Of a stretch of DNA of 64,000 bases, positions 37,184-48,069 are shown piece after piece. A model generated the notes under the pieces. The model was not told where the DNA came from, ran no database searches, and saw only the letters and a program-made list of their open reading frames with translations. The stretch covers positions 186,001-250,000 of the forward strand of contig NZ_JXQV01000005.1 of assembly GCF_000834635.1 (NCBI RefSeq), read 5' to 3'. This DNA is from Agrobacterium tumefaciens. Its GTDB lineage: Bacteria; Pseudomonadota; Alphaproteobacteria; Rhizobiales; Rhizobiaceae. Positions within the stretch are counted from its first letter, which is position 1. The number at the start of each line of letters is the position of its first letter. A program made the translations under genes and the position numbers.

Positions 37184-39181
37184 ATGACGCACACTTTGGT
37201 AGATGTGGTTGAGCTTGACTTTAACGGAGACGATACGCAAAAACGGTCTGAGAGTAATTTGCGTAAAGTCTTTCTCAAAGAAGCGGATGCCAAAAGGCGC
37301 ACGGCCATAAGGCACGGGCTGTGGACAGCCGTGCCGCTCTATCTCCTCTTCTCAATCACCGATGTTCTTCTCATTCCCGATGTTTCAGCGCACACAATGT
37401 TTGCGCGCTTCGTGGTCGGGATTGCGGCTTTGCTGACGCTGGAGACGCAGATCCGCGCCAATGCGAAAACCAACCAATTGGATATCGCCTGCGCCATCGC
37501 TCTGATCTGCGGATATATCGGCTGGGTCGTGCCAGCAATGATGACCAGCTACACCGTCAACATGTCCTATTACATGGTGTTCGGTGCGATTTTCATGATG
37601 GGCGCGAACCTGTTCTTCACATTCAGTTTTTCACTGTCACTCGTCGCGTCAGCTGTCATCCTGGTGATCTATTTCGTCGCGCTGAGCCATATTCACAAAG
37701 ACATCTATTACCAGATTACGTTCGGCACCTTTTACCTCAGCTGCTTCGTCTTCACGTCCTATGTGAACCTGCGCCTCAACCGGGAACGCTATCAAGTGTT
37801 CCTCAATGCGGTTGAAGCCAATCTCCAGCAGCGGCAAGCGGAACAGCGCGGCGAAGCGCTGCTGCGCCTATCCAACACCGATCCCCTCACAGGGCTGGAG
37901 AACCGCAGGTCCGTTGACAGCAGGCTGCGTCATCTTTGGGATGAATGGGCAAGCAACGAGCGAAACTTCGCCGTGTTTCTGATCGATGTGGATTTTTTCA
38001 AGAAGTACAATGATTATTACGGCCATCAGGAAGGCGACCGATGCCTTGTTCAGGTCGCTCAAACCCTTGAGACCAGTCTGAGCCGTTTCGATGCCGTGAT
38101 AGGGCGATATGGTGGCGAGGAATTCATAGCGCTTGCCCATTTCAAGACGCTGAAAGACATTGAACATATCGCAGAGACGCTTCGGCATACCGTCGAAAAC
38201 ATGGCACTTGTCCATGAAAGACGGCGGGATGGCACATCGGTCATCACTGTCAGCGTTGGGGCCTCCTACACGCGAAAGCAGCCAGACCCAAAACTGGAGC
38301 GCTTGATCAACGAGGCAGACCGGGCTCTTTATCTCGCCAAGGCAAACGGTCGCAACACCGTCAAACTTTTCGACCCGACGGATCCCCTCAACAGCGACGA
38401 TACAGAAAATGTCGCCGCGCTGCTGAACATCGCGATCGAGAAGAAACTGGTTTCGCTGGTCTATCAGCCGATCAAAAACCTTTCATCGGGAGAGTTGAGC
38501 GGCGTCGAAGCTCTCATGCGCCTGCACCTGCTTGATGGAACGTCGGTACCGCCCAGTATCTTCATCCCGATTGCCGAGCGCAACGGTGTCATCATGGATC
38601 TTGGCCTGTGGGCCATCCGTGCCGTATGCCAGCAGGTTCTGCGTTGCGATTCCATGTCTGTCGTCAGCGTTAACGTATCACCTATGCAGCTGAAGAGCCC
38701 GGGTTTTGCGACATCGGTCGCCGGCATTCTCGGTGAGGTAGGTGTCGCGGGCAGCAGGCTTGCATTCGAGATTACCGAGGGGCTGGAGATGGATATGAAC
38801 TCCGATGTCCTGCGCTGCATCAGTGATCTCAAGACCTTGGGCATCCGCATCTGGCTCGATGATTTCGGCACCGGATTTGCTGGTCTTTCCTGGTTGCGAC
38901 TGATTGATTTCGACACCGTCAAAATCGATAAGTCCTTCCTCCATGATAGCCATACACCTCGCGGAAAGGCGATGCTCAAGGACATTATCAGCCTCATTCG
39001 CAATCGCGGCCACAAAATCCTTGTCGAAGGGGTTGAGACGCCTGAACAACTGGCATTGCTGCGAGAACTCAGGATCGATCAGGTTCAAGGCTATTACGTG
39101 GGCCGCCCGGGACCCATCGAAAATCTGCACGCACCGAAGTCGTATCGGATGCCCTTGTCCAAGCTGATGCGGGCAACCTGA
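37184..39181 (+). CDS. Membrane GGDEF-EAL cyclic-di-GMP protein, second copy
   Basis: 665 residues. About six membrane segments between residues 45 and 195 without a large periplasmic domain (a membrane-embedded sensor), then a short coiled segment, a GGDEF domain with GGEEF at 310-314, and an EAL domain with EAL at 442-444 and DDFGTGFAGLSWL. Both active-site motifs are intact, but the RxxD inhibitory site is lost (RFDA at 301-304). It therefore differs from the copy at 12682, which keeps RxxD. Divergent from the methyltransferase-like gene. Confidence 0.9.
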   Translation: MTHTLVDVVELDFNGDDTQKRSESNLRKVFLKEADAKRRTAIRHGLWTAVPLYLLFSITDVLLIPDVSAHTMFARFVVGIAALLTLETQIRANAKTNQLDIACAIALICGYIGWVVPAMMTSYTVNMSYYMVFGAIFMMGANLFFTFSFSLSLVASAVILVIYFVALSHIHKDIYYQITFGTFYLSCFVFTSYVNLRLNRERYQVFLNAVEANLQQRQAEQRGEALLRLSNTDPLTGLENRRSVDSRLRHLWDEWASNERNFAVFLIDVDFFKKYNDYYGHQEGDRCLVQVAQTLETSLSRFDAVIGRYGGEEFIALAHFKTLKDIEHIAETLRHTVENMALVHERRRDGTSVITVSVGASYTRKQPDPKLERLINEADRALYLAKANGRNTVKLFDPTDPLNSDDTENVAALLNIAIEKKLVSLVYQPIKNLSSGELSGVEALMRLHLLDGTSVPPSIFIPIAERNGVIMDLGLWAIRAVCQQVLRCDSMSVVSVNVSPMQLKSPGFATSVAGILGEVGVAGSRLAFEITEGLEMDMNSDVLRCISDLKTLGIRIWLDDFGTGFAGLSWLRLIDFDTVKIDKSFLHDSHTPRGKAMLKDIISLIRNRGHKILVEGVETPEQLALLRELRIDQVQGYYVGRPGPIENLHAPKSYRMPLSKLMRAT

Positions 39182-39184
39182 AGG

Positions 39185-39219
39185 GAAGGCTCCCGCAGTC
39201 AGCGCCTGCGGAAGCCTTC
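39185..39219. terminator. Convergent terminator between GGDEF-EAL and ftsK
   Basis: 14-bp stem with one mismatch, GAAGGCTCCCGCAG / CTGCGGAAGCCTTC, loop of 7, starting 4 bp past the GGDEF-EAL stop and 12 bp from the ftsK end. Confidence 0.78.
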
Positions 39220-39230
39220 TGATGCCTTCG

Positions 39231-41885
39231 TCAATCCACAGCGCCCGGCACTTCGCACAGTTCACGATCACCGCTTATGATGGAGCGCTTGCCCACATGA
39301 TTGGCTGGCCCAACGATGCCTTCCTGCTCCATACGCTCAACCAATGAGGCTGCGCGATTGTAGCCGATGGACAGGCGACGCTGGATATAGGACGTGGAGC
39401 ACTTCTTGTCGCGGAGCACCACCTTGACGGCCTTTTCGTAAAGGTCTGCGGTATCGTCCTCGGCCATGGCTGACTTGTCGAAGACGGCGCTGTCTTCTTC
39501 GGCACCCTCGTCGGCTTCATCGGCATCCTCGGTCACAGTGCCCAGATATTCCGGGCGCCCCTGCGTCTTCAGATGCGCAACAACCTTTTCGACTTCCTCG
39601 TCCGATACGAAGGGGCCGTGAACGCGTGAGATGCGTCCGCCACCGACCATATGGAGCATATCGCCTTGCCCGAGCAGATGCTCTGCGCCCTGCTCTCCCA
39701 GGATCGTCCGGCTATCGATCTTGGACGTGACCTGGAACGAGATACGGGTTGGGAAGTTCGCCTTAATCGTGCCGGTGATGACATCGACCGATGGGCGCTG
39801 GGTTGCCATGATGAGGTGGATACCCGCCGCACGCGCCATCTGCGCAAGCCGCTGGATTGCACCTTCGATTTCCTTGCCGGCAACCATCATCAGGTCAGCC
39901 ATCTCGTCAACGATAACGACGATGTAAGGCATGGCCGTGAGGTCCATTTCCTCCTGCTCGTAAACCGCCTCGCCGGTGGCGCGATCAAAGCCGGTCTGCA
40001 CGTTGCACATCACGGTTTCGCCCTTGGCGCGGGCCGATGCCGCACGAGCATTGTAACCATCGATGTTGCGAACACCCAGACGGGACATCTTACGATAGCG
40101 GTCTTCCATCTCACGCACGGCCCATTTCAGCGCCATGACGGCCTTCTTCGGGTCGGTCACGACGGGCGTCAGAAGGTGTGGAATACCGTCATAAACGGAG
40201 AGCTCCAGCATCTTCGGGTCGACCATGATCAGACGGCATTCCTCCGGCTTCAACCGGTAGAGCAGCGACAGAATCATCGTGTTGATCGCGACCGATTTTC
40301 CCGAACCGGTGGTGCCCGCCACCAACAGATGCGGCATCTTGGCAAGCTCCGCCACAACGGGTTCGCCACCGATGGTTTTGCCGAGGCAGAGCGCCAGCTT
40401 CATCCGCGTTTCGGAATAGTCGGGAGATTCGATCAACTCGCGGAAATAGACCGTCTCACGGACCGGGTTCGGCAATTCGATGCCGATCACGTTACGGCCG
40501 GGCACCACAGCCACGCGGGCAGAGAGCGCCGACATGGAGCGGGCGATATCATCCGACAGGCCGATAACCCGAGAAGACTTCACACCTGGCGCAGGCTCGA
40601 ACTCGTAAAGGGTCACGACCGGGCCAGGCCGGACATCGATAATCTCGCCCTTGATACCAAAATCTTCCAGAACGCTTTCGAGAAGCCCGGCACTCTGCTC
40701 CAGCGCTTCAGGTGTCATTGTCGTTGTCTGGAGAACCTGCGGCTTTTGCAGCAGATCGATGGGCGGGAACTCATACTCGCCCTCACCGAACACCGGCGCA
40801 TCCAGAAACATCGGCTGATTGGCGTTACGGGCCGCCGTTCGCATTTCGCGGCGCGGCGCTGCCACCAGCACGGGCTCAGCCATCTGCGGCTCGGCAGCTG
40901 CCGCGACCGGGATCACCTCCTCGATTGGCTCGACGATGGGCATAGGCTCGACAGAGGCGACTTCCACGGCACGCGAAGGTTTGACGTCGACCTGCCGATA
41001 CAGCGAGACCGCCGATCCCTCCAGCCTTGCGAATGCTGGCTTCTCAACGACTGGAAGCGGTTGGGCCACCACCTGCACGGCAGGCATTGGAGCCTTAACG
41101 GTGACAGCAGGTACGGTTGCGGCAACAGGCGTGGTTGCCGTGGTCACGCGCTGGGCTTTCACGCGCACCAGTTCGGCCAACCGCAGTGGTTGTGAGGGCG
41201 GCAGAATTGCGGTGCCGACATCGAGGTTCATCACCTCCCAGAACATTTCATCAGAAAGCACGTCTGCAAAGGCTGGCACATCGATAGGCGCATTGCGCTC
41301 TGACGGGAAACAGGCAACATCGATCTGCTCGGCAACCGTGTCGACAACGACCTCTTCTACCTCGGGGGCAACGGCGGCCTGTTCACGTTCCTTCAAGGCA
41401 AGCTCGCGGCGCAGCCGATATGTCAGTGCAAGCGCACCGATGGCACCCGGTGGCTGCGGCAGGACGGCCGGTTTGGCAATGCGGCGCTCGACGGGCTCCG
41501 GCTGAACAACTGGCATTTCCTCGCCAATAGCAGGCACCTCGACAGCGACAGAAGCCACAGCTTCATCATCGACCTTGCCCGGCGTACCACCGGCGACCTG
41601 TTTTCCAGCGACAAGATTTTGTGGGGTGCGGGTAAAGCGCACGTTCGGGCCCAGCGTAAATGCCTTCTGCCAGAGAGGCATGTCGTCACGTCCCTCTATC
41701 GCATTTGCGGCAAACTGATCGGCATTATGTCCCATCACCGCCTTCTGATCAGCGGTCAATGGCACCATATCACGGGCGTCGCCCGGCTCCGCAACGGCTG
41801 GTCTCGGTCCCCTCTCTTCTATCGTATTGATGGAATGATTTAAATTTGAACGGGGAATACGCATCACAGCCTGTACACTCATCAT
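39231..41885 (-). CDS. ftsK: FtsK/SpoIIIE-type DNA translocase without membrane anchor
   Basis: 884 residues. The N-terminal 400 residues are a low-complexity Pro/Ala/Val/Glu-rich linker. The motor follows: AGTTGSGKS Walker A with Lys530, [23 protein letters not shown] Walker [13 protein letters not shown]. The C-terminal gamma winged helix (about 815-884, [30 protein letters not shown]) reads KOPS-type DNA sequences. No hydrophobic membrane segment is visible at the N-terminus, unlike standard FtsK with four. The start could be ATG 41885, 41882 or the later MRIPRSN; none has a strong ribosome site. Confidence 0.9.
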   Translation of the reverse strand: MMSVQAVMRIPRSNLNHSINTIEERGPRPAVAEPGDARDMVPLTADQKAVMGHNADQFAANAIEGRDDMPLWQKAFTLGPNVRFTRTPQNLVAGKQVAGGTPGKVDDEAVASVAVEVPAIGEEMPVVQPEPVERRIAKPAVLPQPPGAIGALALTYRLRRELALKEREQAAVAPEVEEVVVDTVAEQIDVACFPSERNAPIDVPAFADVLSDEMFWEVMNLDVGTAILPPSQPLRLAELVRVKAQRVTTATTPVAATVPAVTVKAPMPAVQVVAQPLPVVEKPAFARLEGSAVSLYRQVDVKPSRAVEVASVEPMPIVEPIEEVIPVAAAAEPQMAEPVLVAAPRREMRTAARNANQPMFLDAPVFGEGEYEFPPIDLLQKPQVLQTTTMTPEALEQSAGLLESVLEDFGIKGEIIDVRPGPVVTLYEFEPAPGVKSSRVIGLSDDIARSMSALSARVAVVPGRNVIGIELPNPVRETVYFRELIESPDYSETRMKLALCLGKTIGGEPVVAELAKMPHLLVAGTTGSGKSVAINTMILSLLYRLKPEECRLIMVDPKMLELSVYDGIPHLLTPVVTDPKKAVMALKWAVREMEDRYRKMSRLGVRNIDGYNARAASARAKGETVMCNVQTGFDRATGEAVYEQEEMDLTAMPYIVVIVDEMADLMMVAGKEIEGAIQRLAQMARAAGIHLIMATQRPSVDVITGTIKANFPTRISFQVTSKIDSRTILGEQGAEHLLGQGDMLHMVGGGRISRVHGPFVSDEEVEKVVAHLKTQGRPEYLGTVTEDADEADEGAEEDSAVFDKSAMAEDDTADLYEKAVKVVLRDKKCSTSYIQRRLSIGYNRAASLVERMEQEGIVGPANHVGKRSIISGDRELCEVPGAVD

Positions 41886-42197
41886 AAACGGACATTTGGC
41901 ACACCCAATTCAATAGAAAATAAAGGTTAATCACATGTTGCCAAAGCCCCCTTCCCGGTGATTTTTCCAGGCCTAATGTAAGGGAGTGTCTGGCGAGCAA
42001 CGGCATCCAAGACCGTAAAAACCAGCGATTTGCGGCCTCAAAGGCAGCATTTTGGCCGTTTCCCGGGCGAATTTACGCCTCTACAGCGGCCTTCATGCAG
42101 GGCTAGGAAAACTTTAGGACAAAGTAACTGTTCTTATCTTTACAACTAACATGTTAATGGCGTATCAAGCTGATGTCAGTTTTGGAGGAGCAGGCAT
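41886..42197. other. Divergent intergenic region, no gene recognised
   Basis: 312 bp between the ftsK-type gene and the DapA-family gene. I see no coding frame of note and no RNA gene or strong symmetry. It must hold the promoters of both flanking genes; GGAGGAG at 42184-42190 is the ribosome site for the TTG start at 42198. Confidence 0.5.
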
Positions 42198-43082
42198 TTG
42201 ACTGGTAAATTTGGCCTTTCGGCAGCACTTACGACACCCTTTGCGCCGGATGGCAGCATCGACACCGCAGGCTTGGTGAGCCAAGCCAAGCGCTCGCTCG
42301 CAGCTGGCTGCAACAGCGTTACCCTTTTTGGCACCACCGGCGAAGGCAGCTCGATCGGCGCTCGCGAACGCACTGATGTGCTAGCCGCCGCCGTCAGCGC
42401 GGGTATAGATCCGGGCAACATTGTCACCGGCGTTCTGGTGGATTCGGCGCAAGACGCCGCGGATCAGTCTCGCGAAGCCCTTGATATTGGCGTGCGGAAC
42501 ATTCTTCTGGCACCGCCCTCATATTTCAAGAATGTCAGCGATGACGGCCTTTTCGAATGGTTCTCAACGGTCTTCCGCCAACTTGGCAGCAGCGCCCGCG
42601 ACATTCTGGTTTATAACATCCCATCCGTCACGATGGTCACCTTGTCGGTCGAACTGATCGGTCGCCTGCGTCACGCATTTCCGGGCGTCGTCACAGGGGT
42701 CAAGGATTCCTCTGGCGACTGGCCCTACACGCAGCGTCTTCTTGCAGAGCATCGCGATCTCATTATTCTGATTGGTGATGAACGCCATCTGGCGCAAGGT
42801 GTGCGTCTTGGTGGGCAAGGCGCAATCTCCGGTGTGGCGAACTTCCTGCCAAAAGAGGTTCGCTCCATGGCTGTTGATGGCGTAGACAACAAGCGCATTG
42901 AAGACCTGGTTGTTGAATTGCTGAAATACCCAGTCACACCGGCAGTCAAGGTTCTGGTCTCTCACGTCACCGGCGAGCCAATCTGGCACTCGGTTCGCGC
43001 GCCACTGGTTTCCATTTCCGCAGAAAACCGTACAAAGCTATCTGCTGCATTCGAGCAGCTTTTCAACAGCAAAGCCGCGTGA
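42198..43082 (+). CDS. DapA-family (dihydrodipicolinate synthase/KDG aldolase) lyase
   Basis: 294 residues of the class I aldolase family. GTTGEGS at 45-51, Tyr139 (VYNIPS) and Schiff-base Lys169 (GVKDSSGD). TTG start with GGAGGAG seven bases upstream. True lysine-pathway DapA is usually elsewhere in rhizobia; the neighbours here (GntR, sugar ABC transporter, PfkB kinase, and further on an IlvD-type dehydratase) fit 2-keto-3-deoxy sugar acid cleavage. Substrate not decided by sequence. 12 bp upstream of the GntR gene. Confidence 0.85.
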   Translation: MTGKFGLSAALTTPFAPDGSIDTAGLVSQAKRSLAAGCNSVTLFGTTGEGSSIGARERTDVLAAAVSAGIDPGNIVTGVLVDSAQDAADQSREALDIGVRNILLAPPSYFKNVSDDGLFEWFSTVFRQLGSSARDILVYNIPSVTMVTLSVELIGRLRHAFPGVVTGVKDSSGDWPYTQRLLAEHRDLIILIGDERHLAQGVRLGGQGAISGVANFLPKEVRSMAVDGVDNKRIEDLVVELLKYPVTPAVKVLVSHVTGEPIWHSVRAPLVSISAENRTKLSAAFEQLFNSKAA

Positions 43083-43094
43083 AAAGGATAGTTC

Positions 43095-43754
43095 ATGGAT
43101 GAGACTGGCGAACAGACGACGTTGCGAGAGAAAGCGTATGAGAGCTTTACGCATCATCTTCTCGCGCGCGATGTTCGGCCCGGCCAGTTCATCTCACAAA
43201 GACGGTTGGTAGAGCTAACAGGATTGCCGCTTGGCGCAATCCGTGAGGCCATTCCGAGACTTGAGGCGGATGGGTTGATCATCACTGTGCCCCAACGCGG
43301 GCTACAGGTCGCACATATCGACATCAACCTCATCCGTGAAGCATTCCAGTTTCGTATTTTCCTCGAAAAGGAAGCCGTTGCGATTTTTACCCGAACAGCT
43401 TCCGATGAGGCGATCGGCAAGATGTTGAGCGATCACCGGGATATCGCAGAGGCAGCCGAATCGGGAAAAGGCTCGCCTGAGCTGGATGCCCGCGCGCAGG
43501 CGGTCGACTGGGGCATGCACGACGCTTTCATCGATTCACTGGGAAATTCCATCATATCCAACGCCTACCGGGTCAACTCCATCAAGATGCGCCTCATCAA
43601 TCAGGAGCGTTTTCGCATCGCGGGCCATGTCAAATCCGTCATGGCCGAGCATCTGACGATCCTCGAAGCCATCGAGCGTCGTGCGCCGGAAGAAGCCGCC
43701 GAAAGGCTGGTCGCGCACATAAAGAATGCGCGAGACAGGGCGCTGGCAGTTTAG
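43095..43754 (+). CDS. GntR-family regulator
   Basis: 219 residues: winged HTH (LLARDVRPGQFISQRRLVELTGLPLGAIREAIPRLEADGLI) and an FCD domain (FRIFLEKEAVAIF, DWGMHDAFIDSLGN, MAEHLTILEAI). The gene is between the DapA-family gene and the sugar ABC transporter genes, all on the plus strand, so it probably controls this operon. Ligand unknown. AAAGGA precedes the ATG. Confidence 0.87.
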   Translation: MDETGEQTTLREKAYESFTHHLLARDVRPGQFISQRRLVELTGLPLGAIREAIPRLEADGLIITVPQRGLQVAHIDINLIREAFQFRIFLEKEAVAIFTRTASDEAIGKMLSDHRDIAEAAESGKGSPELDARAQAVDWGMHDAFIDSLGNSIISNAYRVNSIKMRLINQERFRIAGHVKSVMAEHLTILEAIERRAPEEAAERLVAHIKNARDRALAV

Positions 43755-43836
43755 ACGATCGGTTGATCCGATAGGAACATGCATAAGCAATCGGCCGGAG
43801 GTGAGGAGATTTTCGGCCAAACAGGAGGAGGAAGAT

Positions 43837-45165
43837 ATGACACATTCATTGCTCAAGCCGACACGGCGGGCATTCATGGCGGGAACGGCAGCCATTGCCG
43901 GAACTGCTGCGTTCGGCATTCGCCCCGCTTCGGCTGCTGTCGATTGGAAGAAACATGCCGGCACGACGCTGGAGGTCAATCTCGTCAAGAGCCCGCGCAG
44001 CGAAACGCTTTTGAAATACATCAAGGAATTCGAGGAACTGACCGGCATCAAGGTCAATGCCGAGGCCACGCCTGAGCAGCAGCAGCGCCAGAAGGTGGTC
44101 ATCGAACTGTCCTCCGGCAAGCCAAGCTTCGACGTGGTCCACCTGAGCTATCATGTGCAGAAGCGCCAGTTCGAAAAAGGCAAATGGCTCGCCGATATCA
44201 GCGGCTTCCTGAAAGATCCGTCGCTGACAGATCCGTCCCTCACCGAGAGCGATTTTGCCGAGGCCGGGATGCAGTTCGCCAAGGACAGCGACGGTGTCCT
44301 GCGTTCACTCCCATTCTCCGTGGACTACTGGATTCTCTACTGGAACAAGGAATTGTTCGCGGCAAAGGGGCTGAAATACCCGCAAACCTTCGAGGAGCTC
44401 GTCACAGCGGCCGAAGCACTGACGGATCCTTCCACGAACACCTACGGTTTCGTGGCACGCGGGCTGAAGAACGCCAATACGCCTGTCTGGACATCGCTGA
44501 TGCTGGGCTATGGTGCCGCTCCGATTGTTGACGGCAAGATCGATGCACAGTCGAAAGAGGCGGTGGAAGCGGCAGCGATCTATAGACGCCTGATGACAAA
44601 GGCGGCACCTCCCGGCGTTTCCGGTTTCAACTGGGCCGAAGCGCAGTCTGCCTTCCTTCAGGGCAAGATAGGCATGTGGCTGGACGGCGTGGGCTTTGCG
44701 CCGCCAATCGAAAATCCGGAAAAATCCCGCGTCGTCGGCAAGGCTGGCTACGGCGTCATGCCAAAGGGCCCAGCAGCGCAGGCGGCAGGCACATTTGGAG
44801 ATGGTCTCGGCGTTGTCGAAGCCAGCCAGAAGAAAGAGGCGGCTTACCTGTTCTGCCAATGGGCAATTTCCCATGACATGGGTGCCCGCCTTCTGCAGGC
44901 TGGTGCCGGCGTGCCGTTCCGGCAGTCCATTCTAGAAGATGCCAAGGTTCGCGAAGGCGTGAAGATGCCTGCGGAGTGGCTGGATGCCGTGGTTGGCTCT
45001 GGCAAGGTTTCCAAGCTCGCGCTGCCGGTCATCATTCCGGTGACGGAGTTCCGCGACATCTATGGCGTCGGCCTGACCAACATGATTGGTGGCGCAGATC
45101 CGGCAGCCGAACTCAAGAAGGCGACCGAACAGTTCGCACCTGTTCTGGCGCGCAGCGAGGGATAA
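43837..45165 (+). CDS. Sugar ABC transporter periplasmic binding protein (family 1)
   Basis: 442 residues, MalE/UgpB-like. The N-terminus has RRAFMAG and an Ala-rich segment ending ASAA, a signal with a possible twin-arginine character. Further motifs: VKVNAEATPEQQQRQKVVIEL, LPFSVDYWILYWNKELF, LWLDGVGFAPP-like IGMWLDGVGF, and a C-terminal helix set. I took ATG 43837 with GGAGGAGG closely upstream. Followed immediately by two permease genes and an ATPase gene. Solute likely a sugar or sugar acid. Confidence 0.88.
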   Translation: MTHSLLKPTRRAFMAGTAAIAGTAAFGIRPASAAVDWKKHAGTTLEVNLVKSPRSETLLKYIKEFEELTGIKVNAEATPEQQQRQKVVIELSSGKPSFDVVHLSYHVQKRQFEKGKWLADISGFLKDPSLTDPSLTESDFAEAGMQFAKDSDGVLRSLPFSVDYWILYWNKELFAAKGLKYPQTFEELVTAAEALTDPSTNTYGFVARGLKNANTPVWTSLMLGYGAAPIVDGKIDAQSKEAVEAAAIYRRLMTKAAPPGVSGFNWAEAQSAFLQGKIGMWLDGVGFAPPIENPEKSRVVGKAGYGVMPKGPAAQAAGTFGDGLGVVEASQKKEAAYLFCQWAISHDMGARLLQAGAGVPFRQSILEDAKVREGVKMPAEWLDAVVGSGKVSKLALPVIIPVTEFRDIYGVGLTNMIGGADPAAELKKATEQFAPVLARSEG

Positions 45166-45167
45166 AA

Positions 45168-46103
45168 GTGTCCGTCAGCATTGCAAACACCGTCAAAACG
45201 ACGAAGGTGATCAGAAGGAGCAAGCCCACGCGGCTTGCTCCCAACTACTGGCCTTTCGTCATTCCCGCACTCGTGGTCATCGCAGCCGTTATCGTTTTTC
45301 CGTGGGTCTTTACCCTATGGATGAGCGCGCAGCGTTGGACACTGGGGCAAGAGCAGAGCTTTATCGGCTTCGACAACTATATCCGTCTGGCCAGTGATGC
45401 CCGATTCTGGGAATCCCTATGGAATACGCTTGTCTATACGACCCTGTCCGTCGTGGCTCCGCTATTCCTGGGCACCTTGGCGGCATTGCTGTTCGATGCG
45501 CAATTCCCGCTTCGTGGCTTCCTGCGCGGCGTCTTCGTCATGCCCATGATGGCAACCCCGGTTGCCATCGCGCTTGTCTGGACAATGATGTTCCACCCGC
45601 AACTCGGCGTGCTGAACTATCTTCTCTCATTCGTCGGCATCGGCCCATTGGAGTGGATCTATAACCAGTCCACGGTCATCCCATCACTGGTGCTGGTGGA
45701 AACATGGCAATGGACACCACTCGTCATGCTGATCGTGCTCGGTGGTCTCGCCGCCGTTCCGCGCGAACCTTATGAAAGTGCCGAGATCGACGGTGCAAAC
45801 GCCTGGCAGAAATTCCGTTTTCTGACTTTGCCGATGATCGCCCCGTTTCTGATGATTGCCGTCATCATCCGCTCTATCGACGCCGTTAAAAGCTTCGACA
45901 TTATCTATGCCATGACGCAGGGCGGACCCGGCACAGCATCTGAGACGATCAACATCTATCTCTACAATACGGCCTTTGCCTACTACGACATCGGTTATGG
46001 CTCCGCTATGGCAGTCGTCTTCTTCATCGTCATCGTCGCGCTCTCCTTCGTGCTGCTGATGGTGCGTGCCCGCAGCCAATGGAACGAGATGGAGGACCGC
46101 TGA
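45168..46103 (+). CDS. Sugar ABC transporter permease (MalF/UgpA type)
   Basis: 311 residues with six membrane helices and the EAA loop YESAEIDGANAWQKFRFLTLPMI at about 205-227. GTG start at 45168, two bases after the binding-protein stop codon, with GAGGG upstream; the frame is open further upstream but inside the preceding gene. Overlaps the second permease by the ATGA at 46101-46105 region. Confidence 0.9.
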   Translation: MSVSIANTVKTTKVIRRSKPTRLAPNYWPFVIPALVVIAAVIVFPWVFTLWMSAQRWTLGQEQSFIGFDNYIRLASDARFWESLWNTLVYTTLSVVAPLFLGTLAALLFDAQFPLRGFLRGVFVMPMMATPVAIALVWTMMFHPQLGVLNYLLSFVGIGPLEWIYNQSTVIPSLVLVETWQWTPLVMLIVLGGLAAVPREPYESAEIDGANAWQKFRFLTLPMIAPFLMIAVIIRSIDAVKSFDIIYAMTQGGPGTASETINIYLYNTAFAYYDIGYGSAMAVVFFIVIVALSFVLLMVRARSQWNEMEDR

Positions 46104-46924
46104 TGAAACGCAAGACACTCGACCAGATCGGCCTGTTCTTCGTCGCACTCGTCATGATTTCGCCTGTCATCCTGTTCTTTCTCTGGATGATTTCGCTATC
46201 GCTGAAATATGAGATCGACAATGGTGCCTATCCACCCATCCTCATTCCAGAACGCTTCGCATGGTCGAATTATGTGAAGGTGTTTGAGGAGAACAACTTC
46301 TTTCTCTACTTCTGGAATTCCGTGCTCGTCACCGGCGCGGCAACATTCCTGGCCCTCATCATCGGCGTACCAGCAGGCTATGGCATCGCCCGCCTGAAGG
46401 CCGAAAAAGCGGCCATCGTGATCATGATTGCCCGAATGACACCCGGCCTTTCCTTTCTCATTCCACTGTTCCTCCTGTTCCAATGGCTCAACCTGCTCGG
46501 CACGCTTTGGCCGCAGATCATCATCCATCTGGTTGTCACAGTGCCCATCGTGGTCTGGATCATGATCGGCTATTTTGAGACCACACCGAAGGAACTGGAA
46601 GAGGCGGCAAGTATCGACGGCGCATCCTCATGGCAGGTTTTCCGCCTCGTGGCGCTGCCCATCGCAAAGCCCGGCATCGTCGTGTCCTTCATTCTGGCCG
46701 TCATCTTCTCGTGGAACAACTTCGTGTTCGGCATCGTGCTGGCTAGCCGTGAAACGCGCACTCTGCCTGTTGCGGTTTACAACATGCTGTCCTTCGAACA
46801 GGTCAGTTGGGGTCCGCTGGCGGCAGCTGCGCTCATCGTCACGCTGCCGGTGCTGCTGCTGACCATGTTTGCACAAAAGCAGATCGTTGCTGGCCTGACC
46901 GCCGGCGCAGTCAAGGGAGGCTAG
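46103..46924 (+). CDS. Sugar ABC transporter permease (MalG/UgpE type)
   Basis: 273 residues, six predicted helices and EAA loop LEEAASIDGASSWQVFRLVALPI. The start at 46103 (MKRKTLDQ) overlaps the previous stop codon and has GGAGG seven bases upstream. Forms the heterodimeric channel with the preceding permease. Confidence 0.9.
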   Translation: MKRKTLDQIGLFFVALVMISPVILFFLWMISLSLKYEIDNGAYPPILIPERFAWSNYVKVFEENNFFLYFWNSVLVTGAATFLALIIGVPAGYGIARLKAEKAAIVIMIARMTPGLSFLIPLFLLFQWLNLLGTLWPQIIIHLVVTVPIVVWIMIGYFETTPKELEEAASIDGASSWQVFRLVALPIAKPGIVVSFILAVIFSWNNFVFGIVLASRETRTLPVAVYNMLSFEQVSWGPLAAAALIVTLPVLLLTMFAQKQIVAGLTAGAVKGG

Positions 46925-47004
46925 CGCCCTGCCCCGGAAGCCCGTTGGGTTTCCGGACTGGAAAACGCGCCACCTCAACCATTTATCATTACGGGATCAA
47001 CATC

Positions 47005-48063
<1,059 letters not shown>

Positions 48064-48069
48064 AAAACC

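Noticed and set aside
39651-41195. 514-residue open frame antisense to ftsK
   Set aside because: Low-complexity His/Arg/Asp-rich shadow of a conserved motor domain; no ribosome site.
42198-43082. Calling the DapA-family gene the lysine-pathway dihydrodipicolinate synthase
   Set aside because: Its operon partners are sugar transport and GntR genes, and family members of this kind act on several 2-keto acids.
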